The notes: generated from the sequence alone by a model not told the origin. A stretch of 64,000 bases of DNA from Thermanaerovibrio acidaminovorans DSM 6589 (GCF_000024905.1 NC_013522.1:868001-932000), one strand, 5' to 3'; positions 15,192 to 25,414 are shown, counted from the first letter of the stretch. Numbers and translations are program-made.

Positions 15192-17084
15192 TTGGGTAAG
15201 ATAGCCAAAAACTTGGGGTTGTACCTGGTGCTGATCGTCCTGGTGGTTAGCCTGGTCAACGTGTTTCTCTCCCCCAACGGGGGGACCAAGCAGCCCGACG
15301 TGGTTCCCTACAGCGACTTCGTGAAGGCGGTGGACGCCGGTCTGGTCAGGAAGGTGACCATAGACGAGGTGGGCATAAAGGGCGTTGCGAAGGACGGGCG
15401 GGAGTTCAGGACCTACTCGTTGAACAACGGGGAGCTAGCTCAGCGGCTGGCGGATAAGGGGGTTGAGGTGGAGGTCATGCCCCCCCAGCGGACCCCCTGG
15501 TGGGCCAACCTGATGTCGTCCCTTTTCCCCACCTTGATACTGATAGGTGCTTGGATATTCATCCTGTACAACATGCAGGGCGGGGGTAGTAAGGTGATGA
15601 GCTTTGCCAAGAGCAAGGCCAAGCTCTTCCTGGATAACCGGCCGAAGGTGACCTTCACCGACGTGGCGGGTTGCGACGAGGCCAAGGAGGAGCTCAAGGA
15701 AGTGGTGGAGTTCCTCAAGGACCCCGGCCGGTTTGCCCGTCTTGGCGCCAAGGTTCCCCGGGGGGTGTTGTTGCTTGGTGCCCCGGGCACCGGCAAGACC
15801 CTTCTTGCCCGGGCGGTGGCGGGGGAGGCGGACGTGCCCTTTTTCAGCATAAGCGGATCCGATTTCGTTGAGATGTTTGTGGGCGTTGGAGCCGCCCGGG
15901 TCCGGGACCTCTTCGAACAGGCCCGGCGATACCAACCCTGCATCATATTCATAGACGAGATCGACGCGGTGGGTCGTCACCGAGGGGCTGGCCTTGGGGG
16001 CGGACACGACGAGAGGGAGCAGACGCTGAACCAGCTTTTGGTGGAGATGGATGGCTTCGAGGCGGGAAGCGGCATAATCCTCATCGCCGCCACCAACCGT
16101 CCCGACATCCTGGACCCGGCCCTTTTAAGGCCCGGCAGGTTCGATCGTCACATAGTGGTGGATCGTCCGGATGTGAACGGCAGGCTGGCGATCCTAAAGG
16201 TCCACGTGAGGGACAAGAGGCTTGACGACACGGTGAACCTGGACGTTATAGCCCGGAGGACCCCGGGGTTTGTGGGGGCGGATCTGGCTAACTTAGTCAA
16301 CGAGGCGGCGCTCCTGGCAGGAAGGAGGGGCAAGGACGTGCTCTCCATGGCGGAGTTCGAGGAGGCCATAGATAGGGTCATAGCGGGTCCCGAGAGAAAG
16401 TCCCGGGTCATAAGCAAGAAGGAGAGGGAGATAATCGCTTACCACGAGTCTGGACATGCGTTGGTGGCAAAGATGCTCCCCGGCTGCGACCCGGTTCACA
16501 AAATATCTATAATACCAAGGGGGCACAAGGCCCTTGGATACACCCTCCAGCTCCCCGAGGAGGACCGCTTCCTCATATCCAAGGAGGAACTGTTGCAGCG
16601 CATTTCGGTCCTCTTGGGTGGAAGGGTGGCGGAGTCCATAGTGTTTGGGGACGTTACCACCGGTGCCCAGAACGACCTGGAGAGGGCCACCCAACTGGCC
16701 AGGCAGATGGTGACCGAGTTCGGTATGAGCGAGAAGCTGGGGCCAGTGACATTGGGCAGGAAGCAACACGAGGTGTTCCTGGGGAAGGACATCGTGGAGG
16801 ACAGGAACTACAGCGAGGAGGTGGCCTTCGCCATAGACCAGGAGGTGCGCCGCATCGTTGATCAATGCTACGACAAGGCCCGGGAGATCCTGGAGACCAA
16901 CAGGGCCAAGCTGGAGAGCGTTGCGAGGCTCCTCCTGGAGAGGGAGGTAATCGAGGCGGAGGAGCTGGAGGAACTCCTCAACGGAGGTCCCTCCTTCTCC
17001 CAGAGGGGGGATGTGGCTCCCCAGGGGGAGGCCGAAGTGGATGTCCCCGGCAGCCTGCCCTCCCCGGAAATGGAACCCGCCTGA
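15192..17084 (+). CDS. ftsH: ATP-dependent zinc metalloprotease FtsH
   Basis: A membrane AAA+ protease that degrades misfolded membrane proteins and short-lived regulators. Two membrane segments (about 10-27 and 111-127) flank a small extracytoplasmic domain. The AAA module has Walker A GAPGTGKT (196-203), Walker B IIFIDEID near 255, and RPGRFDR in the second region of homology. The protease site is HESGH near 418. At 630 residues it is a standard length. The TTG start follows GAGGAG by 12 bases, a long spacing. It is third in tilS-hpt-ftsH; the 68-base gap before it contains a short inverted repeat. A hairpin terminator follows. Confidence 0.96.
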   Translation: MGKIAKNLGLYLVLIVLVVSLVNVFLSPNGGTKQPDVVPYSDFVKAVDAGLVRKVTIDEVGIKGVAKDGREFRTYSLNNGELAQRLADKGVEVEVMPPQRTPWWANLMSSLFPTLILIGAWIFILYNMQGGGSKVMSFAKSKAKLFLDNRPKVTFTDVAGCDEAKEELKEVVEFLKDPGRFARLGAKVPRGVLLLGAPGTGKTLLARAVAGEADVPFFSISGSDFVEMFVGVGAARVRDLFEQARRYQPCIIFIDEIDAVGRHRGAGLGGGHDEREQTLNQLLVEMDGFEAGSGIILIAATNRPDILDPALLRPGRFDRHIVVDRPDVNGRLAILKVHVRDKRLDDTVNLDVIARRTPGFVGADLANLVNEAALLAGRRGKDVLSMAEFEEAIDRVIAGPERKSRVISKKEREIIAYHESGHALVAKMLPGCDPVHKISIIPRGHKALGYTLQLPEEDRFLISKEELLQRISVLLGGRVAESIVFGDVTTGAQNDLERATQLARQMVTEFGMSEKLGPVTLGRKQHEVFLGKDIVEDRNYSEEVAFAIDQEVRRIVDQCYDKAREILETNRAKLESVARLLLEREVIEAEELEELLNGGPSFSQRGDVAPQGEAEVDVPGSLPSPEMEPA

Positions 17085-17107
17085 TCTGGTGCTTGGGGTA
17101 CGATATC

Positions 17108-17152
17108 AAGGCTCAGGGCGCCCTTCCGGGCGTCCTGAGCCTTATCTTCCCG
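17108..17152 (+). terminator. terminator after ftsH
   Basis: A 16-bp stem (17108-17123 with 17128-17143, one G-U pair) closes a TTCC loop and is followed by ATCTTCC. The T run is weak, but the stem is long and lies between ftsH and uvrB. Confidence 0.75.
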
Positions 17153-17168
17153 TCTTGGAGGTGTCCTG

Positions 17169-19184
17169 TTGGATAGGTTCGTTCTTAATAGCCCTTGGCC
17201 CCCGGCGGGGGACCAACCCAGGGCGATAGAGGAGCTGGTGGAGGGGGTTCGATCCGGTCTCTCCCGACAGACCCTGCTGGGCGTCACCGGAAGCGGCAAG
17301 ACCTATACCATGGCTAACGTTATAGAGGCGCTACAGCGGCCCACCCTGGTGCTGGCCCACAACAAGACCTTGGCGGCCCAGCTCTACTCGGAGTTCAAGG
17401 AGTTCTTCCCCAAAAACTCCGTCCAGTACTTTGTGAGCTACTACGACTACTACCAACCGGAGGCGTACCTGCCAGCCCAGGACGTATACATTGAGAAGGA
17501 TGCCTCCATAAACGAGAAGATAGAGAAGCTACGGCTGTCCGCCACCAAGGCCCTCATCGAGAGGAGGGACGTGATAGTTGTGGCCAGCGTGTCATGCATA
17601 TACGGCCTCGGCAAGAAGAAGAACTACGAGGATGCCATCTTCCGGTTCAAGGTGGGGGACAGCTTCGACCGTAGGTCCTTCCTGTCCAAGCTGGTGGACA
17701 ACTTTTACGGCAGGAACGATATGGCCTTCGAGCCCGGCACCTTCCGGGTCAGGGGTGACACGGTGGACATATATCCGTCCTACAGCGACACCGCCCTTAG
17801 GGTGGTCTTCTTCGACGATCAGATCGAGCAGGTACTGGAGATGGATCCGGTCAGCGGCAGGATACTGGATCGTCGATCGGATGGGGCGGTGTTTCCCGCC
17901 CAACACTATGTGACCGACAAGGATAGGATGGGGCAGGCCATCCGAGCCATAGAGAACGAGCTCGAGGAGAGGCTTGGGGATCTGATGTCCAGGGGTAAAC
18001 TTCTGGAGGCCCAGCGGCTTGAGTCCAGGACCCGGTACGACATGGAGATGCTGTCCGAGGTTGGGTACTGCTCCGGCATCGAGAACTACTCAAGGCACCT
18101 GGAGGGTAGGGCCCCCGGAGAGCCGCCCGGCACCTTGATGGACTTCCTGCCGGAGGACTACCTGCTCTTCATAGACGAGTCCCACATAACCATACCCCAG
18201 GTGAGGGGGATGTACAACGGAGACCGGGCCAGGAAGGAGATCCTGGTGGAGCACGGTTTTCGCCTGCCATCCTGCCTCGATAACCGGCCCCTGAGGTTCG
18301 ACGAGTTCGAGGAGCACATGCGGACCGTCATATTCGTCTCCGCCACCCCCGGGGACTATGAGATGGCCACCAGCCAGCGGGTGGTGGAGCAGATAATCCG
18401 CCCCACCGGGGTCCTGGACCCCATGGTGGAGGTTAGGCCTGCCAGGACCCAGGTGGAGGACCTGATAGGGGAGCTCCGGGCGGAGCAGGATCGGGGAATG
18501 AGGTCCCTGGTGACCACCCTGACCAAGAGGTCCTCCGAGGACCTGGCCCAGTATCTGGAGGGCATGGGCATCAAGGTCAAGTACATCCACGGGGACCTCG
18601 ATGCTTTCGAGCGGGCGGAGTTGCTCAAGGACCTTAGATCCGGCGTCTTCTCGACCCTTGTGGGGGTCAACCTCCTCCGGGAGGGTATAGACCTGCCGGA
18701 GGTGTCCCTGGTGGCCATTTTGGAGGCCGACAGGGAGGGCTACCTCCGCTCCGCCCGGTCCCTCATCCAGATGATAGGCCGGGCGGCCAGGAACATGGCG
18801 GGGCGGGTGATCCTCTACGGGGACCAGGTGACGGACAGCATGAGGGTGGCCATGGAGGAGACATTGAGACGTCGTAGGATCCAGGAGGAGTACAACCGCC
18901 GGATGGGCATAGAGCCCAGGTCCATCTCCAAGGCGGTCCGCTCCCTTCTGCCTCAGGAGCTTGTATCGGAGCCCTCCTCCGCCAGGGGCCGGGAGGATCG
19001 GGAGGTCTCAGTGGACCTGGATCAGCTGGAGGAGATGATGTGGCGGGCGGTGGAGAGGCTGGAGTTCGAGGAGGCCGCCCGGATAAGGGATCGAATAGCA
19101 TCGTTGAGGAGAGGGGAAGAGGTTGGAGAACTTCATTCGAATAAGAGGGGCAAGGCAGCACAACCTTCGCGGCGTAGACGCTGA
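17169..19184 (+). CDS. uvrB: excinuclease ABC subunit UvrB
   Basis: UvrB is the damage-verifying helicase-like core of nucleotide excision repair. Walker A GVTGSGKT lies at 38-45. The beta-hairpin region VSYYDYYQPEAYLP that holds damaged DNA follows, then LLFIDESH, SATPGDYE, NLLREGIDLPEVSLV and QMIGRAARN of the helicase core. A C-terminal UVR motif (EEMMWRAVERLEFEEAARIRD, about 630-655) binds UvrC or UvrA. At 671 residues it is full length. The TTG start is 7 bases after GGAGG. Its end overlaps uvrA by 62 bases, so the two partners are made together. Confidence 0.97.
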   Translation: MDRFVLNSPWPPAGDQPRAIEELVEGVRSGLSRQTLLGVTGSGKTYTMANVIEALQRPTLVLAHNKTLAAQLYSEFKEFFPKNSVQYFVSYYDYYQPEAYLPAQDVYIEKDASINEKIEKLRLSATKALIERRDVIVVASVSCIYGLGKKKNYEDAIFRFKVGDSFDRRSFLSKLVDNFYGRNDMAFEPGTFRVRGDTVDIYPSYSDTALRVVFFDDQIEQVLEMDPVSGRILDRRSDGAVFPAQHYVTDKDRMGQAIRAIENELEERLGDLMSRGKLLEAQRLESRTRYDMEMLSEVGYCSGIENYSRHLEGRAPGEPPGTLMDFLPEDYLLFIDESHITIPQVRGMYNGDRARKEILVEHGFRLPSCLDNRPLRFDEFEEHMRTVIFVSATPGDYEMATSQRVVEQIIRPTGVLDPMVEVRPARTQVEDLIGELRAEQDRGMRSLVTTLTKRSSEDLAQYLEGMGIKVKYIHGDLDAFERAELLKDLRSGVFSTLVGVNLLREGIDLPEVSLVAILEADREGYLRSARSLIQMIGRAARNMAGRVILYGDQVTDSMRVAMEETLRRRRIQEEYNRRMGIEPRSISKAVRSLLPQELVSEPSSARGREDREVSVDLDQLEEMMWRAVERLEFEEAARIRDRIASLRRGEEVGELHSNKRGKAAQPSRRRR

Positions 19185-21936
19185 TATTCCTAAGAACTCG
19201 CTTACGGTCATCACCGGTCCGTCTGGGTCGGGGAAGTCCTCCCTGGCGTTCGATACCCTCTATGCGGAGGGACAGAGGCGCTACGTGGAGTCCCTCTCCG
19301 CGTACGCCAGGCAGTTCCTGGGGATGCAGGACAAGCCCGACGTGGAGGAGATAACCGGTCTATCCCCCGCCATATCCATAGAGCAGAAGGGGACCGGGCA
19401 CAACCCCAGGTCCACGGTGGGGACCGTAACCGAGGTTTACGACTACCTGAGGTTGCTCTTCAGCCGGGCCGGCCAGCCCTATTGTCCTTCGTGTCAGGTG
19501 CCGGTGGAGAGGCACTCGGTGGATCAGATGGTGGACCTGGTCTTCCTGCGGTTCGGCGGAGACCGGGTGCAGGTCTACGCCCCCATGGTGAGGGGCAAGA
19601 AGGGGGAGTTCAGGAACCTTTTCGACTCCCTGAGGTCCCAGGGTTTCAGCCGGGTGAGGGTGGACGGGGAGCTCCTCTGGCTGGAGGAGGAGATATCTCT
19701 GGACAAGAGGAGGCGGCATCTGATCCACGTCCTGGTGGACCGCTTCACCCTATCGGAGGATAACAGGTCCAGGCTGTTTGAGGCCATAGAGGCGGCCCTT
19801 CGTCTCTCCGGCGGGTTCGTCCTCTTCGAGGCATCGGAGCAGTCCCTGGAGCTCACGGAGAACCACGTCTGCCCCCGGTGCGGCGAGAGCGTCCCCGAGC
19901 TGGATCCGGCCCTCTTCTCCTTCAACAGCCCCAAGGGGGCCTGCCCCAAGTGTTCCGGCCTGGGGAGCCACGAGTTCTTCTCCGAGCATCTGGCCATTGT
20001 CCCCGACTTGGGGGTCTTCCAAGGGGCGATACTTCCCTGGAGGAACGGTCACTACATGCTGGCCAAGCTGGAACGGCTGGCGAAGGCAATGAGGATGGAC
20101 CTATCCTCTCCCTATGGCCAGCTTCCCCGGGAGGTCAAGGAGGTCATCCTTCATGGATCTTCCACCAGGCTTTCCCTGCCCTTCGGGGGCGAGGGGGATG
20201 AGTACCTGGGGCGATACGAGGGGCTTATCCCCTGGCTTGAGCGCCGCTGGGAGCGGACCGAGTCGGACTCGGTGAGGGAGGAACTGGCCCGATATCGGGA
20301 GGAGGCGCCCTGCCCCTCCTGCGGTGGCAAGCGTCTCAGGAGGGAGGCGTTGGCGGTTCGGCTTGGGGGGTACACCATAGACGCCCTGGCGGAGATGCCG
20401 GTGGACCGCCTCATAACTGCCTTCCAGGGGATGGACATAGACCCCTCCAGGATGTCGATAATCAAGGTGGCCCTTGAGGAGGTTAGGAAGAGGCTATCCT
20501 TTCTCTCCAACGTGGGGGCTGGTTACCTGTCCTTGAGCAGGAGAGCGGACACCCTTAGCGGTGGCGAGACCCAGCGCATAAGACTGGCCACCCAGATAGG
20601 ATCCAGCCTCACGGGGGTCATGTACGTCCTTGACGAGCCCACCATAGGCCTCCACCCTAGGGACACATCCCGTCTCCTGGACAGCCTCAAGGCCATAAGG
20701 GATCTGGGAAACACGGTGATAATGGTGGAGCACGACCGGGAAACCATGGAGGCGGCGGACTACCTGATGGAGCTGGGGCCCGGGGCCGGTGAGCTGGGAG
20801 GCACTGTGGTGGCCATGGATTACAAGGATCAGTTCATCAAGGGGGACTCCTCCACCGCCAGATACCTCCGGGGGGAGGAGGACGGGGTGGTCCTCCCCCC
20901 CGGAGGGCGCAGGGTACCCCAGGGAGCCATCCTGGTCAGGGGCTGCAGGGAGAACAATCTAAAGGGCGTGGACGTGGAGCTGCCGCTCAGGGTGATGGGG
21001 GCCATAACCGGCGTGTCCGGCTCCGGCAAGAGCACCTTCCTGTACGAGATCCTTTACAAGGGGCTTAAGGGGCTCCTGGACCGGAGCTTCAGGCTGAGGC
21101 CCGGGGACTTCGACTCCATGGAGGGCTATCAGGGGATAAGGAACGTCATCCTGGTGGACCAGAGCCCCATAGGCAGGACCCCCAGGTCAAACCCCGCCAC
21201 GTACACCGGGGTCTTCTCGGCAATCCGGGAGTTCTTCGCATCCCTTCCGGAGGCCAAGCTGAGGGGCTACGAGATGGGCCGGTTCAGCTTCAACGTCAAG
21301 GGGGGGCGGTGCGAAGCCTGCAAGGGGGAGGGGGTCATCCGGGTCCCCATGCTGTTCCTGCCGGACTCGTACGTTACCTGCCAGGTCTGTGGAGGAAGGC
21401 GCTACAACCGGGAGACCCTGGAGGTTCGGTACAAGGGGCTCAGCATAGCGGATGTGCTTGACCTGTCGGTCCAGGAGGCGCTGGAGCTATTCAAGGACAT
21501 ACCGAAGATCGCGGGCCGCCTGTCCACCCTGGAGGAGGCTGGGTTGGGCTACATAAAGCTTGGGCAGCCGGCCACCACCTTGAGCGGGGGAGAGGCCCAG
21601 CGGGTCAAGCTGGCGGAGGAGCTGGGCAAGCGGTTTAGGGGGCACACCCTCTACCTGCTGGACGAGCCCACCACCGGGTTGTACTACAAGGATGTAAAGA
21701 AGCTCCTGACGCTGCTCCACCGGCTGGTGGACCAGGGGAACACGGTATGGATAATAGAGCACAACCTGGAGGTGCTGGCATCCGCGGACTACCTGGTGGA
21801 CCTGGGGCCCGAGGGTGGGGACGGTGGCGGGGATGTGGTGGTGACTGGTACACCTGAGGAGGTGGCCTCGTCAGGTAGGGGTTACACGGCTGGATTTCTG
21901 GCGGATATGTTGATTAGAAGGCGGGAGGATCTTTGA
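19123..21936 (+). CDS. uvrA: excinuclease ABC subunit UvrA
   Basis: UvrA is the damage-sensing ATPase of nucleotide excision repair and loads UvrB. It is a double ABC protein with Walker A GPSGSGKSS (32-40) and GVSGSGKST in the second half, and ABC signatures LSGGETQRIRLA and LSGGEAQRVKLA. The first zinc finger (CPRCGES...CPKCSG) and the second (CEACKGEG...CQVCGGRR) are both present. The 937-residue length is normal. The TTG start lies inside uvrB, behind a GGGGAAGAGG stretch. The end overlaps the start of the RNA methyltransferase gene by one base. Confidence 0.97.
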   Translation: MENFIRIRGARQHNLRGVDADIPKNSLTVITGPSGSGKSSLAFDTLYAEGQRRYVESLSAYARQFLGMQDKPDVEEITGLSPAISIEQKGTGHNPRSTVGTVTEVYDYLRLLFSRAGQPYCPSCQVPVERHSVDQMVDLVFLRFGGDRVQVYAPMVRGKKGEFRNLFDSLRSQGFSRVRVDGELLWLEEEISLDKRRRHLIHVLVDRFTLSEDNRSRLFEAIEAALRLSGGFVLFEASEQSLELTENHVCPRCGESVPELDPALFSFNSPKGACPKCSGLGSHEFFSEHLAIVPDLGVFQGAILPWRNGHYMLAKLERLAKAMRMDLSSPYGQLPREVKEVILHGSSTRLSLPFGGEGDEYLGRYEGLIPWLERRWERTESDSVREELARYREEAPCPSCGGKRLRREALAVRLGGYTIDALAEMPVDRLITAFQGMDIDPSRMSIIKVALEEVRKRLSFLSNVGAGYLSLSRRADTLSGGETQRIRLATQIGSSLTGVMYVLDEPTIGLHPRDTSRLLDSLKAIRDLGNTVIMVEHDRETMEAADYLMELGPGAGELGGTVVAMDYKDQFIKGDSSTARYLRGEEDGVVLPPGGRRVPQGAILVRGCRENNLKGVDVELPLRVMGAITGVSGSGKSTFLYEILYKGLKGLLDRSFRLRPGDFDSMEGYQGIRNVILVDQSPIGRTPRSNPATYTGVFSAIREFFASLPEAKLRGYEMGRFSFNVKGGRCEACKGEGVIRVPMLFLPDSYVTCQVCGGRRYNRETLEVRYKGLSIADVLDLSVQEALELFKDIPKIAGRLSTLEEAGLGYIKLGQPATTLSGGEAQRVKLAEELGKRFRGHTLYLLDEPTTGLYYKDVKKLLTLLHRLVDQGNTVWIIEHNLEVLASADYLVDLGPEGGDGGGDVVVTGTPEEVASSGRGYTAGFLADMLIRRREDL

Positions 21937-22706
21937 TGATTGCCAACGGGAGCGGCGCGGGGGACGATTTGGTATATGGGAGGAACCCGGTTATGTCCCT
22001 GCTGGAGGGGGGGGGAGACTGCCTTAAGGTGCTGATCTCTCGCCGCAGGTCCGATCCGGTCAGGGAGAGGATAGTGGAGATATGCAGGGCCCGGGGGATA
22101 CCCTTCCAGGAGGTGGATGGCAAGGTCCTGGATCGGATGGTTGGCACCTCCTCCCATCAGGGGGTGGTGGCCCGGGTATCCCCTGTTGGGATCCTAAAGC
22201 TGGAGGACCTGTACCGCCTGGCGGGGGCCTCGGATCCGGTGGCGGCTTTCGCGTTGCTGGTGGTGGACCATGTGGAGGATCCCCACAACCTGGGGGCCAT
22301 GATAAGGACCGCCGAGGCGGCGGGGTTCTCTGCCGTGCTATTCCCCTCCAGACGGGAGGCGTTGCCCACCGGTGTGGTGGTGAAGGCCAGCGCCGGCGCG
22401 GCCCTTAGGGTTCCTCTGATCATGGTGGGGAACGTGTCCCAGGCCATCCGGAGGGTGAAGGAGGACCTGGGCCTTTGGGCGGTGGGGCTGGAGGCCCAGG
22501 GGCGGGCATCGGTTTTCGATGAGAGGCTGCCCCCCAGGATTGCCCTGGTGGTTGGATCCGAGGGAAAGGGATTAAGCCGGGTGGCCTCCGCCGCCTGTGA
22601 CGACATCCTGATGATACCCATGATGGGTGCCTCCGGCTCCCTCAACGTGAGCGTGGCGGCGGGGATCGTCATGTACCAGTGGTACCAGGGGAACCTCATC
22701 GGTTAG
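21936..22706 (+). CDS. rlmB: RNA 2'-O-ribose methyltransferase, TrmH/SpoU family (RlmB-like)
   Basis: A 256-residue SPOUT enzyme with the N-terminal substrate-binding domain (VYGRNPVMSLLEGG) and the catalytic knot motifs. Motif 1 is VDHVEDPHNLGAMIRTAEAAG, motif 2 is LVVGSEGKGLS and motif 3 is IPMMGASGSLNVSVAAGI. These fit the RlmB group, which methylates G2251 of 23S rRNA; the exact target is inferred, and other TrmH-type enzymes share the motifs. The ATG overlaps the uvrA stop (TGATG) and sits 7 bases after GGGAGG. A TTG one codon earlier is a weaker choice. Confidence 0.88.
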   Translation: MIANGSGAGDDLVYGRNPVMSLLEGGGDCLKVLISRRRSDPVRERIVEICRARGIPFQEVDGKVLDRMVGTSSHQGVVARVSPVGILKLEDLYRLAGASDPVAAFALLVVDHVEDPHNLGAMIRTAEAAGFSAVLFPSRREALPTGVVVKASAGAALRVPLIMVGNVSQAIRRVKEDLGLWAVGLEAQGRASVFDERLPPRIALVVGSEGKGLSRVASAACDDILMIPMMGASGSLNVSVAAGIVMYQWYQGNLIG

Positions 22707-22759
22707 GATCCCTTATCCTAAGAGCTCATCGGGACCGTCCAGTTTGGGCAGTTGGGTGC

Positions 22760-22788
22760 TTGTCAAAATCTGGGGGGGCTGATATAAT
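22760..22788 (+). promoter_or_regulatory. promoter of tRNA-Gly (CCC)
   Basis: TTGTCA (22760-22765) and TATAAT (22783-22788) are spaced by 17 bases, ending 14 bases before the tRNA. Confidence 0.85.
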
Positions 22789-22802
22789 GCCCACCGTGAT
22801 GC

Positions 22803-22878
22803 GCGGATGTAGCTCAGCTGGTAGAGCATCGGCTTCCCAAGCCGAGGGTCGCGGGTTCGAATCCCGTCGTCCGCTCCA
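22803..22878 (+). tRNA. tRNA-Gly (CCC)
   Basis: Acceptor GCGGATG/CGTCCGC (one G-U pair), anticodon loop CTTCCCA (CCC), T-loop TTCGAAT, CCA encoded. A single-gene unit with its own promoter and terminator. Confidence 0.95.
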
Positions 22879-22886
22879 TGAGTCCG

Positions 22887-22916
22887 AAGGGGGAGCTTGC
22901 TCCCCCTTTCTTTTTT
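22887..22916 (+). terminator. terminator of tRNA-Gly
   Basis: Stem GGGGGAG/CTCCCCC around CTTG, followed by TTTCTTTTTT. A strong intrinsic terminator. Confidence 0.93.
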
Positions 22917-22925
22917 GCCCATCGA

Positions 22926-22948
22926 TCCCCGTCCGGGGGAGATTTTTT
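22926..22948 (+). terminator. second, back-up terminator
   Basis: A short stem TCCCCG/CGGGGGA followed by GATTTTTT, 10 bases after the first terminator. With the first hairpin it would insulate the ATPase operon from the tRNA transcript. Confidence 0.65.
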
Positions 22949-22975
22949 ATCCAGTTCTCGTTATTTTTTGCACAA

Positions 22976-23004
22976 TTGACGCATCGTTGGTTGTTGTCTA
23001 ATAT
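22976..23004 (+). promoter_or_regulatory. promoter of the V-ATPase operon
   Basis: TTGACG (22976-22981), 17-base spacer, TAATAT (22999-23004), 58 bases before the first gene. The surrounding sequence is AT-rich compared with its neighbours. Confidence 0.8.
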
Positions 23005-23061
23005 ATCCCCATGCTGGGTTTTTCTAGCCTTTTATCACATACATGAGGGGGGGTGTCTTCG

Positions 23062-23388
23062 TTGAGTGAGAATCTGGCTCAGGAAATAAGGCAGTGCGAG
23101 GAGGCGGCCCAGAGGATGCTGGCCGATGCCCGGGCGGAGGCCTCGAGGCTGGTTGCGGAGGCCAAGGCGGAATCCTCCAGGTCGGTTAAGGAGTCTTGGC
23201 AGCGTTTCTATCGGGAGCATCGGGATAGGATAGCCAAGGCGGAGAGGGAGGCGGACCTGGCTGCCCAGGGCCTGCTGGAGAAGGGACGTCGCGAGGCGGA
23301 GGCTTATTTCGAGAGCAGGAAGGGTTCCGTCCAGGCGGTGGTCTCTTGGGTGGTAGAAGAGGTGATGAGATCTCATGGCCTTGGTTGA
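23062..23388 (+). CDS. V/A-type ATPase subunit H (peripheral stalk, AhaH-like)
   Basis: A 108-residue protein that is almost all charged alpha-helix (EEAAQRMLADARAEASRLVAEAKAE) with heptad-like alanine spacing. This is typical of the long helix that pairs with subunit E in the peripheral stalk. Identity is low in this family, so the call leans on position as the first gene of H-I-K-E-C-F-A-B-D, the order of archaeal A-type operons. TTG at 23062 lies 8 bases after a GAGGGGGGG site; a GTG three codons earlier overlaps that site. It overlaps the subunit I gene by 14 bases. Confidence 0.8.
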   Translation: MSENLAQEIRQCEEAAQRMLADARAEASRLVAEAKAESSRSVKESWQRFYREHRDRIAKAEREADLAAQGLLEKGRREAEAYFESRKGSVQAVVSWVVEEVMRSHGLG

Positions 23389-25372
23389 GATGGGCAAGTA
23401 CCGCCTGGCGGTCCACGCGGACGCCGCCGAGGCGGTGTTCAGGGAGATCCAACGTTTCGGGTTCTGCGAGTGGATACTGCCCGAGGAGGAGGGCAGCACC
23501 CCCGGCTTCGACTCCCGGGAGCTCCGGGAGATAGAGGACGGACTGGGGGACGCCAAGTTCGTCTTGAGGTTCATGGATCCCCTGGCCACCCAGAAGCCTG
23601 GAGGTTTGGATAAGGCCTTGGGGCGATCCCCCGAGCTCTCCCTGGAGCTTCTGGAGCGGGAGGCGGAGTCCAGGAACTTCCCAAAGACCGCGGAGACGAT
23701 CCGGGGTTTGGAGAGGCGCCTTGCGGAGATCCGGGTGGAGGAGTCCCGTCTGAAGGGGATCCTGTCCCAGCTTCTGCCCCTGGAGGGGTTGGATATGCCC
23801 CTCTCCATGTTCAATCAGGGCACCTCAATGATTGAGGGGCACCTGGGGACCATTGGGGAGGAGGCCTTTTTCGCCTTCTCCGAGGCCTTGCAGAACCGGA
23901 TGGGTGGATCCCATGAGGTCTTCCGGCTGGGCTCCAGCGGCGATGGGCAGGTGGTCTGTGCCGTGATCGTCCTGAGGTCCCAGCTGCAGGAGTTCAAGGC
24001 GGTGGCGGAGGATTTCGGCTTCTCCAAGATGGAGATCCCGAAGGACCTGGCGGCCACCCCCTCTCAGGAGGTGGCCAAGATAAGGGCCCGGCTGCACCAG
24101 CTTGAGGCGGAGGCCTCTTCCCTGGTGGATGAGGCGCGGAAGATCTCCGACAAGGCCTTTGCCGACGCCCTGGTGGTGTCCGATCACCTTTCGATAGTGA
24201 GGTCCCGCAAGGAGGTCATCCTGAGGTGCAGCTCCACCGATTCCACCAAGATTGGGGAGTTCTGGATGCCGGTGGAGAAGGAGGATGCCTTGAGGAAGGT
24301 GCTGGCCCCCTTTGAGTCCTTGGTGGACCTCTCGAGGGTCCCGATGGAGGAAGACGACGTTCCACCCACCCTTCTGTCCAATCCCGGCTGGGCCGCGTCT
24401 TGCGAGCCCTTAACCCTAATGTACGGGGTGCCCACCTACGGAGGGGTGGATCCCACCGCCATGATGGCCCCGTTCTTCTTCCTGTTCTTCGGCATGTGCT
24501 TTGGGGACGCAGGGTACGGGCTGATCCTCACTGGTCTGTTCTCCTACATGCTGGTTAAGCATCGGCTCAGCAGCAACCTGAGGAAGTTCTTCCAGGTCCT
24601 GGCCATCGGCAATGGGGCCACCATCCTGGTGGGGGCGATCACTGGTTCCTGGTTCGGCAACATGGTGGATGCCTTCCCGTTCCTGAGCGCCGCGAAGCCC
24701 ATGAAGGACGCTTTGCAGTTCCTGGATCCCATGAAGGATCCTATAACCTTTCTTGGCATATCCCTTGGGATTGGGTTCCTTCAGCTGATCTTCGGCCTGT
24801 TCATCTCCATGATGGACTCGCTGAGGAAGGGGGACTACTTCGGTGCCTTGGCGGACAAGGCCAGCTGGATCGTCCTCCTGGTGGGGCTGGTGTCATGGGC
24901 CTTCGGGGGTGCCCTATCGGGAGCGGTGGCCACCGTGGGCAAGGTCATGTCCGCCGTGGGGGCCCTGGTGCTGGTCACCACCCAGGGTAGGGACAGGAAG
25001 AACATAATAAGCCGGGCGGTCATAGGCCTTCTTAGCCTTTACAACGTGACCGCCTACCTTGGGGACACGTTGAGCTACAGCCGTCTCCTGGCGCTGGGAC
25101 TATCCTCCGCCGCCATAGGCATGATAGTGAACCTGCTGTGCACCCTGGTGGTTGGTGTACCCTACGTGGGGTGGCTCTTGGCGCTACTCATCTTCGTGGG
25201 TGGGCACCTGTTCAGCGTGGCGGCCAACATACTTGGGGCCTTCATCCATTCGTTGAGGCTCCAGTACGTGGAGTTCTTCAGCAAGTTCTACGAGGCGAAC
25301 GGGAGGGCCTTCTCTCCCTTCTCCTGTTCCACCGGCTACGTTAGGCTGTCGGATACCAACGAGCCAGCCTAG
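23375..25372 (+). CDS. ntpI: V/A-type ATPase subunit I (membrane stator, a-subunit equivalent)
   Basis: A 665-residue protein with a cytoplasmic half of about 340 residues rich in coiled coil (VAKIRARLHQLEAEASSLVDE) and a membrane half with seven or eight hydrophobic segments. MYGVPTYGGVDPTAMMAPFFFLFFGMCFGDAGYG is the highly conserved entry to the membrane domain. TLSYSRLLALGLSSAAIG near residue 565 carries the essential arginine facing the rotor. GGHLFSVAANILGAFIHSLRLQYVEFF is also family-typical. It forms the ion half-channels with the K ring. Confidence 0.95.
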   Translation: MALVEMGKYRLAVHADAAEAVFREIQRFGFCEWILPEEEGSTPGFDSRELREIEDGLGDAKFVLRFMDPLATQKPGGLDKALGRSPELSLELLEREAESRNFPKTAETIRGLERRLAEIRVEESRLKGILSQLLPLEGLDMPLSMFNQGTSMIEGHLGTIGEEAFFAFSEALQNRMGGSHEVFRLGSSGDGQVVCAVIVLRSQLQEFKAVAEDFGFSKMEIPKDLAATPSQEVAKIRARLHQLEAEASSLVDEARKISDKAFADALVVSDHLSIVRSRKEVILRCSSTDSTKIGEFWMPVEKEDALRKVLAPFESLVDLSRVPMEEDDVPPTLLSNPGWAASCEPLTLMYGVPTYGGVDPTAMMAPFFFLFFGMCFGDAGYGLILTGLFSYMLVKHRLSSNLRKFFQVLAIGNGATILVGAITGSWFGNMVDAFPFLSAAKPMKDALQFLDPMKDPITFLGISLGIGFLQLIFGLFISMMDSLRKGDYFGALADKASWIVLLVGLVSWAFGGALSGAVATVGKVMSAVGALVLVTTQGRDRKNIISRAVIGLLSLYNVTAYLGDTLSYSRLLALGLSSAAIGMIVNLLCTLVVGVPYVGWLLALLIFVGGHLFSVAANILGAFIHSLRLQYVEFFSKFYEANGRAFSPFSCSTGYVRLSDTNEPA

Positions 25373-25414
25373 CTAGTAACAAAAACACCGCAGAATAAAA
25401 GGAGGATGTTGAGA

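Noticed and set aside
22926-23052. AT-rich stretch before the ATPase operon as a possible attachment site or mobile element edge
   Set aside because: It is explained by a terminator pair and a promoter. There is no repeat of the tRNA-Gly 3' end and no integrase gene.
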